DNA of 17,500 nucleotides from Actinidia chinensis (taxonomy: Eukaryota; Streptophyta; Magnoliopsida; Ericales; Actinidiaceae): assembly GCA_009663005.1 (NCBI GenBank), contig VIGQ01001462.1, positions 1 to 17,500 of the forward strand, read 5' to 3'. The notes beneath the pieces are model-generated. The model did no database searches and was not told the origin of the DNA. It worked only from the letters and a program-made list of their open reading frames with translations. Both the position numbers and the translations under genes were made by a program. Below are positions 1 through 9,040 of this stretch, piece by piece (position 1 is the first letter of the stretch; every line of letters starts with the position of its first letter).

Positions 1-1081
1 CGTTCATGATAAGCATTATTGTGTTTGTACGGCTCCAAGTGTCAGTGGGCTTTGAAAATATTCTTACTGTTGTTTGTTATGAGCATTAAAGGATGTCAAA
101 CCAATTTGGAGTCCAGAATACTACGAAGATCAAGGCTGATTGGCAGTGATTATAAGGGCTTAAACAGAGGAGCATGATAGGAAAAAAAAAAACAGAAGCT
201 GGACAGGAACAGAAAAAACAGTAGTAGAAAGAGAGGAGAAAAAACAGAAAAGTGAGGCTGTGTGAGGAAGAAAAATAACCATTATTAAAGTGGCTTGGCT
301 CTAGATTATGTAATCAATCAAAATTTAGTGGGTTTCTTTTTCTCTCGTGAATGCAGCATGTTGGATAATCCAACATATATATTGTGTTCCCTATATTTTT
401 GTTTGTATTTTAATTTGTGTGCATTCATTGTGGGTGGGGTGCGAGTTTTTTCCCAACACATGGTTCAATGGTTAGGAGTGCTGTGGTCCATTGTTCTCGA
501 GTATCCATGGTTCAATGGTGGTTGTGGTCGTTGCGCCTTTGTTGTTCCCCATTATTGGTTTTGGAGGGTTATTGTGTATTTCAGATTAGCTCTCAAGCGG
601 AAAATTTACAAAATGGCCCAATGTTTTGACCTTAGTAAAAAATAAACTCCAAGCTTTAATGTACTAAATGGAAAACCCTGATATTATATATCACGTCAAT
701 CCCAATACTTGCAGGGTGTTGCCAAGGTTTAATTTTGGGAAAATAGGTTTTCTTTTTGATTGGTTATTGTGCTTAGAGTATTCCTCTTGTAAACATGTAA
801 TTAATTGTTGCAAATTTTTTATCCTTATATGCTTTTTTTATTGGAAAAAAAAAAAGTGATCAATGTGTATGAATAATGAAGATTTGGGTAGTATATATGG
901 AGATATATTCTAAATAATTGATATTCTAATATTTTTACATAGATTTCAAAAGATTAAAACTCGTCAAGCATGTATTAGAAGCTTAAGGAATATTGCTTTA
1001 GTTAGTTCTAAAAGGATATATTAGAAGTTTCGTGCGGGTCAGTAATAGTGAATCTCTAGCTTAGCAATACAAATTCCACCC
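1..1081. other. Unassigned AT-rich plant DNA, no gene recognised
   Basis: No domain, RNA gene or clear repeat is recognisable here. The open frames at 295-645 (116 codons) and 668-859 (63 codons) have low-complexity hydrophobic translations with many F, Y, C and W residues, as AT-rich non-coding DNA gives, and neither resembles a known family. Visible small structures are a perfect hairpin at 358-376 (8 bp arms around TAA) and a 14 bp direct repeat, catggttcaatggt, near 461 and 507. A-rich and GA-rich stretches lie at 181-260. The stretch could be intron, untranslated region or old repeat; the sequence alone does not decide. Confidence 0.5.
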
Positions 1082-1084
1082 TAA

Positions 1085-1543
1085 CTAGTTTGGTGAGGAT
1101 ATGAGGAGGGATACTTTAGAGTGTGGATAAATTTAGAGGGGATTAACTTGTGGAGGGGGATGGATAACTTTAATTTTGTGTGGATACTTTTTAGAATGGG
1201 GTGGATAATGGTGGAGGATAAGAAGAAACACTATATAGAGAGAACAAAATTATTAAAATATTTATATATAAAATCTCATTTTCATTTCTCTCCTCTATAT
1301 ATAAAAAATTATACATTTTATTTTTTTTATATATATTTTTTCTTTCTCCCCCACCCTTATCCCTCGAATAACTTTTAATTAGGGTCTAGGCCACCCAAAA
1401 ATTATCAGCCTTTTTATCCACCTCTGGGGGCCATTAAATTAATCCACCTCCATCATACTGCCAGGCCAAACGCCCAGGGGGGGAATTACCAGGGGGAAAA
1501 GTTAAAGTTTATTCCCCTCCAAAGTCGTAGCCAAACGACCCCC
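1085..1543 (+). mobile_element. MITE 1 of a head-to-head pair (Tourist/Harbinger-like)
   Basis: A non-coding element of about 459 bp with degenerate terminal inverted repeats. The left end reads CTAGTTTGGTGAGG. The right end, read on the minus strand, begins GGGGGTCGTTTGGCTACG. TAA stands on both sides (1082-1084 and 1544-1546), and the longer context CCCTAACT is repeated exactly at 1079-1086 and 1541-1548. TTTGG-type ends with a TAA or TTA target site are usual for Tourist/Harbinger MITEs; the 8 bp match could instead suggest a hAT-type duplication. The interior is AT-rich with gtggata/tatccac and gggggata motifs facing each other. There is no transposase, so it would need an enzyme supplied in trans. 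The 85-codon frame at 1121-1378 is chance. Confidence 0.6.
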
Positions 1544-1546
1544 TAA

Positions 1547-2013
1547 CTGTTGTTTGGCTAGTAGATAGCGAGGGGGCTAACTTTTCCTCGGGATCCAGGG
1601 ATAATTTTTCTATCCGAGTTTGGAATGATTTATGCCGGGCGGAAGAACGTTCTCCCGGATAATTTTTTCCCCAGCAGGCAGAGATAGAGGGCGAAATTAA
1701 TTTTTGGGGTGGCCTTTCACCCTACTAAAAGTTATCGGGTAGGGAGATAAGGGGGGGTGGGGGCTAAGGAAAAAAATATAGAGAGAGAAACAAAATATAA
1801 TTTTTATTTTTATATATACAGGAGAAACAAAATATATGATTTTAATATGTAAGATATTATTCCTTTTATTTTTCTATATATTTTTTATGCCTTATCCCCC
1901 ACTCGTATCCACCCATTTTAAAAGTATCCAACAAAGTTAAAAGTAATCCCCCTCAAAAATTATCCACCTCTTAAAACTATCCCATGATGCTATCCGGCAG
2001 CCAAATGGACCCT
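1547..2013 (-). mobile_element. MITE 2, inverted relative of MITE 1
   Basis: About 467 bp. It starts CTGTTGTTTGGCTAGTAGATAG at 1547 and its far end, read on the minus strand, begins AGGGTCCATTTGGCTGCC, so the termini form imperfect inverted repeats. TAA flanks it at 1544-1546 (shared with MITE 1) and 2014-2016. Its left half (about 1547-1790) matches the reverse complement of the right half of MITE 1 (about 1340-1543), for example around the ggtggcct, aaaagttat and gggataagg blocks. Its right half (about 1890-1990) matches the reverse complement of the left half of MITE 1. The two are therefore copies of one family in opposite orientation. No coding capacity is seen. Confidence 0.6.
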
Positions 2014-2090
2014 TAATGGCATGCTTGCCAGTATTGCAAGGTTTTAGATGTTTTGACGTTTAATTTTTTTTAGTCATTTACGTTTGGAAA

Positions 2091-2167
2091 TTGAGTGATA
2101 CACAAAACAAATCTTATAAATTTTTCTACTCACGTGAGTTGTATCTATCACTATCAAATCACTCAAA
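2091..2167. repeat. Short terminal-inverted-repeat remnant with a G-box palindrome
   Basis: The 77 bp segment begins TTGAGTGAT and ends ATCACTCAA, a 9 bp inverted repeat. In the middle is a perfect 12 bp palindrome, actcacgtgagt, at 2128-2139, whose core CACGTG is a G-box. No target duplication is clear. It may be a tiny MITE or the end of a larger decayed one; the G-box may be incidental. Confidence 0.3.
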
Positions 2168-2215
2168 GTGGGTCCATTTTAAATTTTTAAATCTTTATCC
2201 ACTTTCTTACACATG

Positions 2216-2220
2216 GTAAG
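2216..2220. repeat. Target site duplication (left), GTAAG
   Basis: GTAAG stands directly before the TG that opens the 5' LTR and is repeated exactly at 8811-8815 after the CA that closes the 3' LTR. A 5 bp duplication is the normal integrase footprint of LTR retrotransposons. It fixes both outer borders and shows that the two LTRs belong to one insertion. Confidence 0.93.
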
Positions 2221-2594
2221 TGTTAGGTTGTGTGATTGGCCAAACTTCGTGACAGTCGTATTTAATATAATTCGGGAATTTGATTTATCAATCAACAAGC
2301 AATTTGAAGAAATGCTTCAAGCTTGCGGAAAAGTTTTCAAGATTCCGGAAGGTTTCAAGCATGTTCATGACAAGTTCGTGCTAAGAGAGATTTGTATGAT
2401 ATATCAGTTTTATCAGCAACCTTTCAAGGCTTAATTTTGGATATCTTGGAAATCGATCAGCCAATACTATTAGAGACAAAGTTGTAGGCCCTGCAAGTCT
2501 TCTTTTCAATACTTCAAAACTCAACTCAATCAAACATCGGCGTAAAAAGTTATGTCAAATACTGGAAAAGGTTTGATATATTCATGGGATTGTA

Positions 2595-2688
2595 GCAGGA
2601 CCTCGCGGGAAAGATGCTGAGATCTTGGATTTTGCCACCAGACTTCGCGAGATCTCGCTGGATCTCACGGGAGCGAGATGGACAGTCC
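2595..2688 (+). promoter_or_regulatory. CpG-rich GATCTCGC repeat block in U3
   Basis: Several imperfect units of the type CGCGAGATCTCGC or CGGGATCTC lie here, including the perfect palindrome gcgagatctcgc at 2647-2658. The block ends in gacagtcc, 43 nt before the TATA box. Matching blocks are at about 8141-8250 in the 3' LTR and 10459-10555 in the minus-strand LTR, again about 40 nt from the TATA box. The fixed distance suggests a promoter element or enhancer. That function is inference. Confidence 0.5.
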
Positions 2689-2730
2689 AGCAACTTGTAA
2701 ATTGTATTTTTAGGGTTTCAGATCAGATGA

Positions 2731-2737
2731 TATAAAA
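2731..2737 (+). promoter_or_regulatory. TATA box of 5' LTR
   Basis: TATAAAA in the context gatgatataaaaggcc. The same place in the other LTRs has tataaac (8291-8297) and tataaaa on the minus strand (10413-10419). Transcription, and so the start of R, would be expected about 30 bp downstream, near 2762. Confidence 0.65.
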
Positions 2738-2876
2738 GGCCAAAACAAATTTTCAACAGTGAATCTATGCCGCCTACATTGACATTTTCAAGAGAAAAAC
2801 ATTCTCTCTTTTCTAGAAGGCTTAGAAACAAATATTAGAGCGAATCATCTTCAACCAAATTGAAAAAAGCAAATTG

Positions 2877-2913
<37 letters not shown>

Positions 2914-2959
2914 GATCTGAATTATGTCAAGAACGATCACGGTGAATAGTGAATACGAT

Positions 2960-2995
<36 letters not shown>

Positions 2996-3244
2996 AGTTT
3001 TGATTGTAAGAGTCTTGTAACCGTCGAACCTCGAGTTTATGTGATCTTTGTCTAGAGAAGTGAACACGGAATTTTCTCCCATTCACGGGTTTTCACGGTA
3101 AAAAATCTATGTTCTTATGGTTAATTGATTTATTTCTTTGGTCTTTGATGTTCAATTAGTGTTCTAATCAAAATAATTTTTGATTAATTATTAGAACTTT
3201 TAATTCCTCGGTTAATCCATAAACAAAAACTTAGTTATTTTCAT

Positions 3245-3256
3245 TGGGATCAAAGC
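3245..3256 (+). other. Primer binding site for initiator tRNA-Met
   Basis: TGGGATCAAAGC lies one base after the 5' LTR. The standard plant tRNA-iMet primer site is TGGTATCAGAGC, so 10 of 12 bases match. It would prime minus-strand DNA synthesis. The two mismatches fit decay of an old copy. Confidence 0.85.
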
Positions 3257-3349
3257 GGGATACTCATAAATTGTGATTGTATAAGAGTGAGATCCTGATA
3301 GCCTAAATCTATGAATTTTGAGATAAGATAGTTTACTGTTAGACCTCCA

Positions 3350-3860
3350 TTACTTGATGAAGATATAAGTGGAACGGCGCAAGCTATAATCAATTGTACA
3401 AGCCTCATACAAGGGTGTTAATTAAAAGGTGAAATTGAATAAGAAATTAACGAGTCTCAAAAATAAGTGAGTCTTTGAAAAAGGTGAATAAGGATGCTCA
3501 AGCTGAAAGTTAGTCAATTGAAAAATCACGATTAACTATCATATAAAGTTAAGTTTCTCGAAAAATGATGCATATTGATCGAAGGGGGCAAAAGGCACTT
3601 GAAGACAATGTGCAAAAACTGAAACTGAAACTTACTAAGGCTCATCTATCTTTTAAGAAATGATTGCAGGTTCACAAAAAATTAATGAGATAGAAGCACA
3701 AAGGGACCTTTGAACATGACAGGAATTGGATACACAGAAGGCAACATACATCTTTCCAAACGACAAGGAAGCCTATTCTACGAAGGCTCAAGGTAAGTCT
3801 TCCATGCCCAAATGTTGAGACCAATGTGTATTAAGGTCATATCCGACCTCATTGTCCTAA
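3350..3860 (+). pseudogene. Decayed C-terminal gag remnant (Copia-type)
   Basis: This stretch aligns in order with the minus-strand gag remnant at about 11840-12320. Shared blocks include the part around ctttgaaaaaggtgaa near 3475 and the end at 3835-3855, which translates as GHIRPHCPN, the second half of a CCHC zinc-knuckle-like motif. The text between is charged and K/E/Q/L-rich, as in the coiled-coil tail of some Copia gag proteins. Stops and frameshifts occur throughout and the first cysteine of the knuckle is gone. The N-terminal part of gag is missing: only about 95 bp separate the PBS from this remnant. It is not functional. Confidence 0.7.
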
Positions 3861-4440
3861 TAGAGACTAAGCATGGCATTCTCAATTCATTTACCTCTCA
3901 TGTAAAACCCAAACTCCTAATATTTGTTCAATCTCGAAAGTTTATACCTATTTGTCATTATGGTGTTATGTTAGTCCATTAGACCATATTGCAACAAATT
4001 GGAATATGATCTCTAGTTCTCATGCTTATAACAACCTAGGAACCAATATGAGAATTAGAAAATCATATTGAGAGTCCTTACTATGCACATGAAAAATTTT
4101 TTTCCCAAGCCAATGCCAGATTTTCATAAATCATGGTAAAAAGGAGAACCACAATACCAAGGCAAGGACTATGATACCTCACCCCATGAGTTTATTAAAA
4201 AATCTAAGTGACTGTTATGTGGATGGAAAATTTGATTGGAATCTTCTTTGAGAACCCCTAAGAAATTTGTAGAAAACATCTTATTGAGTACAGGCTATTT
4301 GTGACATAATTTAGGTTTTGTATCATGTCTTATTTTATTCGCCTAGGATTATATCATGTCTTATATTTTTTTTTTCTCTTTTATTTTGTTTGAGTTATTA
4401 AAAAAAATACCAAAAAAATTATTTTGTCTTAATTGGTTGG
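3861..4440 (+). other. Conserved post-gag interior of the family
   Basis: Non-coding now, but alignable block by block with 11260-11830 of the minus-strand copy, for example ctcatgcttataa near 4019, cacatgaa near 4085, and the run ending gtcttaatt near 4435. In an autonomous Copia element protease would follow the gag knuckle at this point; none is visible in either copy. The region therefore belongs to the pol-less family itself rather than to a private deletion of one copy. Confidence 0.6.
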
Positions 4441-4739
4441 CTTAAAATATTCTTCCAATGTTTAATTGATGTAATGACTTAGTTTAAAATGACTCTTGTG
4501 TGTTGCATGATTGCATTTCTATGAAGTCAATAAGTTTTGGTGATCATTATCATACTTGTGATTCATGTTTAAAAATGTGCATATCCTCATGAAATCTCTT
4601 AGATATGAAATTTCGCATTTTTAGATCTTTTTGCAAACTTTATAATAGATGACTTCTTTTGTTTATGAATGTCCTAGATTGAACCGTTGGCCATGTATAC
4701 CCTTTCTTAAAAAAAAATTATTTGAAATTGGGTGAAAAG

Positions 4740-4784
4740 GGCTAACTGTGAGTGCGGGGGGGAGGGGGGTGAGAGAAGTTAGCC
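4740..4784 (+). repeat. Hairpin with G-run loop
   Basis: GGCTAACT at 4740-4747 pairs with AGTTAGCC at 4777-4784. The 29 nt loop holds gggggggagggggg (4756-4769), 13 G in 14 bases. The run could form a G-quadruplex. No regulatory role is known from the sequence. Confidence 0.5.
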
Positions 4785-5204
4785 TTGTTAGTGACAAGAG
4801 GAGATGTCTACCTACTCATGTGTTGTGAAAGTCACCATTCCTCATATGATTACTATGTTAAAAATGGACAATTGAAGAGATAGGGTTGGAACTTTTAAAT
4901 GGTGATTAGAAGGATCTATTTGAAAAAACTAAGAACAAATTTAAACAAAATTTTTTTGAAATGATAATGTGAGTTTGACTTCTAGTATTTCAGTGACTAA
5001 GAGGAATCTTTTTTACGAACTCACCTGAATCTTGTTCTAAGGGTCTATTTTTCAATTGATCTCATTTGGAATACTTGCATTAAGCACACATTATCAGGGA
5101 TATATGTGGGAAATCCCTTCTCTTGATTTTAGCGGTTACTGGAATTAATTTTATGATATTGATTGAGTTCTGAAGATTATAAATGATATTATTTTAATGT
5201 TGTG

Positions 5205-7348
5205 GGTGCAAGTATAACTTATACTAGTGGTGGTTGAAATTGAAAGAGTTTAAACGCTTTTGAAATGAACATTAAAGAGATTAAAGGTTATAGGGCAAAA
5301 GTTGTAATTTTGACAAAGTTTTGGCTAATGGGAAGCCACTCCATTGCCTTTCTTGAGCTTATCTTAAGAAAGAGAGAAATCAAAGAGGAAAGAAAGAGAC
5401 TACAAAAGAGAGCAGAGAGGAGACACCGAGAGAGAGGGAAGAACTTTTGGAAGAGAAATTTCAGAAGCAATTTCTGGTATGGATTATCCTTTAGCTTCAA
5501 ATTTAAATTTTTGTGATTCAATTGCTATTTGTGTTAATATGAATCTAGTATGTTTAGGAATTAGTTATTTTTTATGTCTAGTAATGAACATATCTAGAGA
5601 AAACAGAAAAGGAAAAGAAAAAAAAAAGAAAGAACAGATAGAAAGAGAAAAGAAAGGAGAGCGAGAGAGGAGGGAAAATTGAGAGAGAAGAGAGAGCCAA
5701 GTGAGAGGGAAAGGGAGGAAAAAAACAGAATTAATTGAGGTAAATTTATACTCTCTTTCTTGAATTTATTTCTTTGATTTATTATGAGTTATTAGAAAAT
5801 TTGTAGATATGAATCGAAATCTTAATGTTATACCTATTTATGTATCATAATATAGGTTGATAAAATTGATTATAAGGACTAGAGAAAGAAAGCCAAAGAA
5901 TTACAGGAAAACAGAGAGCTGAATTCGCAGCTTCTGTTGGGGTTCTCATGGCTGCCCACAGTGGGAAATAATCAAGTGTGGTCGAGCAATGGCCTTAGGC
6001 TGTACCTTAGTCAAAAAGCTCAATCGGATGAATGTTGGGTCGTGGGATAGTCATTTTCTATGTTTTTTCAGTTTACGGATTCGATTATGGGGTCAGTTTG
6101 GACAAATTCGAAAATTCGAAAACGTATTGCATAAAGTGGTGATCGGGTAGTGATAATGAGCGTTGATGTAACGATCAACGGGAAACCATGGTCCGATCGT
6201 CTTGAAAATTTTTTAGGTTGTAATTGTAACCATTTTATGCGAATCCATTGGCTAGATTATACAGTTATAGGATGACATTAATTATGTGAAATATTTTGTT
6301 ATAGGTGATAAAGCGGATCAAATAATTCTGGTTAACGAGAGGAGTGACTCAATTGGTATGCCGGTAACAGGTGGGGATTATGATCTTATTCATATGGAAT
6401 TCTGTCTTTAACGTCTGGTGATGATAAATATATCTATAGGTGATATATGATTGATGTGGTGATTATATTTATGAGATGATTATATTATCCATGTTACTAA
6501 TGATATACATATGAGGTGCGCAGGTGGGAAAATAAAGTACATGATAGTCTTATTCATATTGAATTGCGTGTATTTTATACGATTGGTGCTGATACAAAAT
6601 TTATATCTATGAGGTGATATGACAATGCATATCCATTTATATTGTGGTTTGCATTGCACTAGAGGAAGGCTAGTCATGAGAGATTTGCCTAGGGATGTGA
6701 CCAGTAGGGGCATTCTGAAAGAGCCATCGATATTGGGCCAACGTTATCAAACTTGGCGCACATGTGGTGATGCATTTTGCATTGGACATTATTCATTATG
6801 GGATATCTATGCTGAATGGTGTTTTTATATCATTGCATATGAGGTGATATCTATCGTGATCATGTTGATCTTTAACCATGTTGATTCGATTTTTGGATAT
6901 CTATGGTGGATATTATTTATATATTCTTTATGAGTTGATTTAACTATGGGAGTCGTGGATATGTAGCTCACATCCACACCGATTGTTTTATCAAGTGAGG
7001 AGATATGGATGCTGTCTGGTTCACTGTGATAATAGTCTAGCTGTGGTGGCTTTCCTGATTGAGTTGGATGTTGTTGGGCAGAACTTGGGATAGTCTGCCT
7101 TTAACATTTTTGTATAGTTTAAGTTGGTTGTATAAAGTCTTATATTACAGAAGATATGTTTTATGTTAGGTATGTGATTATAGTTAATTTTAGTATTTGG
7201 TTTTAAATTTCAGAGAATGGTTAATAATATCATAGTTATTCATTTGAGTATGTGGTGGATAACAGGTATCGTTCGCAGGCATGGTGGCCATGTGCGATCA
7301 CATCCAGCCTAATTCGCATTAATATGTTGATTAGGTTGGGGGTGTGAA
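5205..7348 (+). mobile_element. Probable solo LTR or LTR fragment inside the retrotransposon
   Basis: The right end, around gttgattaggttgggggtgtga at 7326-7345, resembles the GGTCGGGGCGTGACA type of LTR terminus common in plant Gypsy elements, here followed by AAT instead of CA. The left end may be near 5205-5215, where tgcaagtataacttatact resembles a decayed TGTAAC...CCCATAC start. In between are GA-rich leader-like runs and text of different composition from the host element. I could not find a matching target duplication, so both borders and the class are uncertain. The 104-codon frame at 6619-6933 lies inside it and is probably chance. Confidence 0.33.
5365..5730 (+). repeat. Two purine-rich (GA) tracts
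   Basis: 5365-5450 and 5600-5730 are almost pure A and G on the plus strand, with many gagaga and aaagaaa units, separated by about 150 bp of ordinary AT-rich sequence. Open frames here give K/R/E-rich chains only because of the composition. Such tracts occur in LTR leaders and 5' UTRs. Confidence 0.6.
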
Positions 7349-7587
7349 TATATTTTTAGATCAATCTTATGACCAGTTGTTCTCTTGTTATGTGATCTTA
7401 AGCATATTTAATGTTAATCCTTTCACGCTACGGTCATCATGGAAGACTCATGGATTTATTTTGTGTTTTGATGATAAGCTGCTAGGGTTAAGATATTTTG
7501 TTCTGTATTTAAACAGGAAAATCATTAAGGGAAAGATATATTCTTATATCATTGGTTACTTCCCGTGCGTTCTTTGTCAATTTATTC

Positions 7588-7600
7588 AAAAAGGGAGAGA
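7588..7600 (+). other. Upstream polypurine tract conserved in both copies
   Basis: AAAAAGGGAGAGA, about 200 bp before the PPT at 7799. The minus-strand copy has AAGAAGGGGGAGAT at 11126-11140 at a similar distance from its own PPT. In many Copia elements an agggggaga tract directly precedes the 3' LTR, so this may be an ancestral or second plus-strand primer. Confidence 0.45.
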
Positions 7601-7798
7601 TTTAGACCACACAAGTATTATAAGCATCTAACATTCTGTTGTTTATAACTTTGATAACTTGCACGTGATCGGTTTGATTTGTTTGTTGTTATGTGTGCTA
7701 GGTCGTTCTCTATGTTTTCTGTGATTTGGATTTTCTATAGTATAGGATGGTTATTTCCCTATAATGTGGTAGTATAGAGTTTTGACACGAAAATTGCC

Positions 7799-7811
7799 AA
7801 AGGGAAAAAAA
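7799..7811 (+). other. Polypurine tract before 3' LTR
   Basis: AAAGGGAAAAAAA, followed by one T and then TGTTAGG, the start of the 3' LTR. It is the expected primer for plus-strand DNA synthesis. Confidence 0.8.
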
Positions 7812-7812
7812 T

Positions 7813-8810
7813 TGTTAGGTTGTGTGATTAGACAAAATTTCGTGGACATGTCGTATTAATGTTATTTGGGAATTTCATTTATCAATCACAAAAGTATTCA
7901 AAGTTCTTCAAGAATTGTGAAGGTTTTCAAGCAGGTCATGCAAGCTCTGCTAAGAGAGGAATTGTTGATAAATGTGATTTTTATAGAACTTCAAACTTGA
8001 TTTTGACCATTTTAGATATCAATTCAACCAATACTTATTAGAGACAAAATTGTAGCTCTGGAATGTTTTCTCCAAAAACTTCAAAAATAAACTCCCCATC
8101 GATACCGAAGAATAAAGTTATGGCCAAAATACTAAGAGGTGACAAATCTCGCAAGATCTCACGGGACCTCACAGAGATGCTGAGAGCTTCTATTTTAACA
8201 CAGACTTTGCGGGATCTTGCGGATTCTTGTAGGAGCGCGATAGACAGTCCAAAACAAGCATAAATTGGCATTTGTAGGGTTTCAGAATGATATAAACGGC
8301 CCAACACCTTCCAAATATTGAAACTAAACCGCCTACATCGAACATTTCAAGAGAAAACTATTCTCTATCTTCTAGAGGGCTTAGAAAAACAAATCTTAGT
8401 GCGAATAATCTTCAACCAATTGAAAGAAATCAAATCCTGAAGGAGTTCAAAGGTGTTGAAATCTATTCTAAGAGATCTAAAAACTGTGTCAATCACGGTG
8501 ATGGGGTGAATTGTGAGATACAAGCTTAAATCTAAAAATCATTAGATCATGGAGGTTGATAAGTTTTGCTTGTAAGAGTTTGTAACCGTCTGAGTCTCGG
8601 TTATAGTGCATGATCTTTGTTCCAGAGAGTGAGCAGTGATTTTCTCCATTCAAGGATTTTCACAGAATAAAATCTTGGTTCTTCTTGGTTGATTTGATTT
8701 ATTTCTTTGTGCAGGGGTGTTCAATATTGTTATATCCAAAATATTTTTTGATTAGATATATAAACTTTTAAATCCTCGGTTAATCCCTAAACAAAGCCTA
8801 GGTATTTTCA
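7813..8810 (+). repeat. 3' LTR of plus-strand element
   Basis: It starts TGTTAGGTTGTGTGATTAG and ends CCTAGGTATTTTCA, followed by the target duplication GTAAG at 8811-8815. It matches the 5' LTR throughout with many substitutions and small indels. Several CG pairs of the U3 block read TG or CA here (for example tctcgcaagatctcac), as methylated repeats decay. The TATA box is weakened to tataaac at 8291-8297. Open frames at 7859, 8038 (minus) and 8063 are LTR sequence, not genes. Confidence 0.94.
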
Positions 8811-8815
8811 GTAAG
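8811..8815. repeat. Target site duplication (right), GTAAG
   Basis: Exact partner of GTAAG at 2216-2220, directly after the terminal CA of the 3' LTR. Confidence 0.93.
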
Positions 8816-8824
8816 TAAGAAAAT

Positions 8825-9015
8825 TTTATAAATTTTGTTAGTTTGTATAGCAAGTGTCGTTGTATAAGGGAGCCGTTTGTTACAATGATATTTGACTAAT
8901 TATCCCAAGAAGAAAAATAATTTATAAATTTTGTTAGTTTGTATAGCAAGTGTCGTTGTATAAGGGAGCCGTTTGTTACAATGAATTTAACTAATTATTC
9001 CAATAAGAAAAAATG
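8825..9015. repeat. 96 bp tandem repeat, two copies
   Basis: The unit at 8825-8920 is followed at once by a second unit from 8921. The first 64 bp of each (8825-8888 and 8921-8984) are identical; the rest diverges by small changes. The array begins only ten bases after the retrotransposon's target duplication, so it is host DNA next to the insertion. Near-identity of the copies points to a recent duplication compared with the old LTRs. Confidence 0.9.
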
Positions 9016-9040
9016 ATTTGACGTTACAATATTTAGATTG

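Larger units (their letters stand above)
2221..3243 (+). repeat. 5' LTR of plus-strand element
   Basis: The LTR starts TGTTAGGTTGTGTGATTGG and ends TTAGTTATTTTCA, just before the primer binding site. It aligns along its whole length with 7813-8810 and, reversed, with 9919-10905. It holds the U3 promoter with a TATA box at 2731-2737, a CpG-rich CGCGAGATCTCGC block at about 2595-2690 and conserved R/U5 text. The 73-codon open frame at 2213-2434 lies inside the LTR and is not a gene. Confidence 0.94.
4441..7545. other. About 3.1 kb present only in the plus-strand copy
   Basis: Alignment between the two family members stops after gtcttaatt (about 4440) and resumes near 7545-7552 at ttcccgtgcgttctttgtcaa. 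The minus-strand copy has only about 65 bp between these points. The segment has no pol motif that I can see. It contains a G-rich hairpin (4740-4784), two purine-rich runs (5365-5450 and 5600-5730) and a probable LTR end at about 7345. Short open frames at 5265, 5479, 6619 and 7344 give translations without recognisable domains. It is either one or more insertions here or a region lost from the sister copy. Confidence 0.6.
2221..8810 (+). mobile_element. Non-autonomous Copia-type LTR retrotransposon, full structure
   Basis: A 6590 bp element with all the signals of an LTR retrotransposon: TG...CA LTRs of 1023 bp and 998 bp, a GTAAG target duplication, a tRNA-iMet primer site at 3245-3256, and a polypurine tract at 7799-7811. 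The 4.57 kb interior has no open gag or pol. Only a stop-riddled C-terminal gag remnant (about 3350-3860) can be aligned, to the related minus-strand element at 9919-13218. The LTRs are diverged from each other by many substitutions and indels (roughly 80% alike by eye in the last 60 bp), so the insertion is old. The Copia assignment comes from the gag of the related copy and is indirect here. About 3.1 kb (4441-7545) is absent from the sister copy and probably contains a later insertion. Confidence 0.93.

Noticed and set aside
295..645. 116-codon open frame, the longest in the window
   Set aside because: Starts within AT-rich DNA and is dominated by hydrophobic and aromatic residues, without a domain or codon pattern suggesting selection.
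5265..5682. K/R/E-rich frames that look like nuclear or coiled-coil proteins
   Set aside because: The residues come from GA-repeat composition; opposite and overlapping frames are open as well.
6619..6933. 104-codon frame with a hydrophobic tail
   Set aside because: Lies inside probable LTR-derived sequence, has no recognised family, and its tail follows from atatctatggtgg-type AT-rich text.
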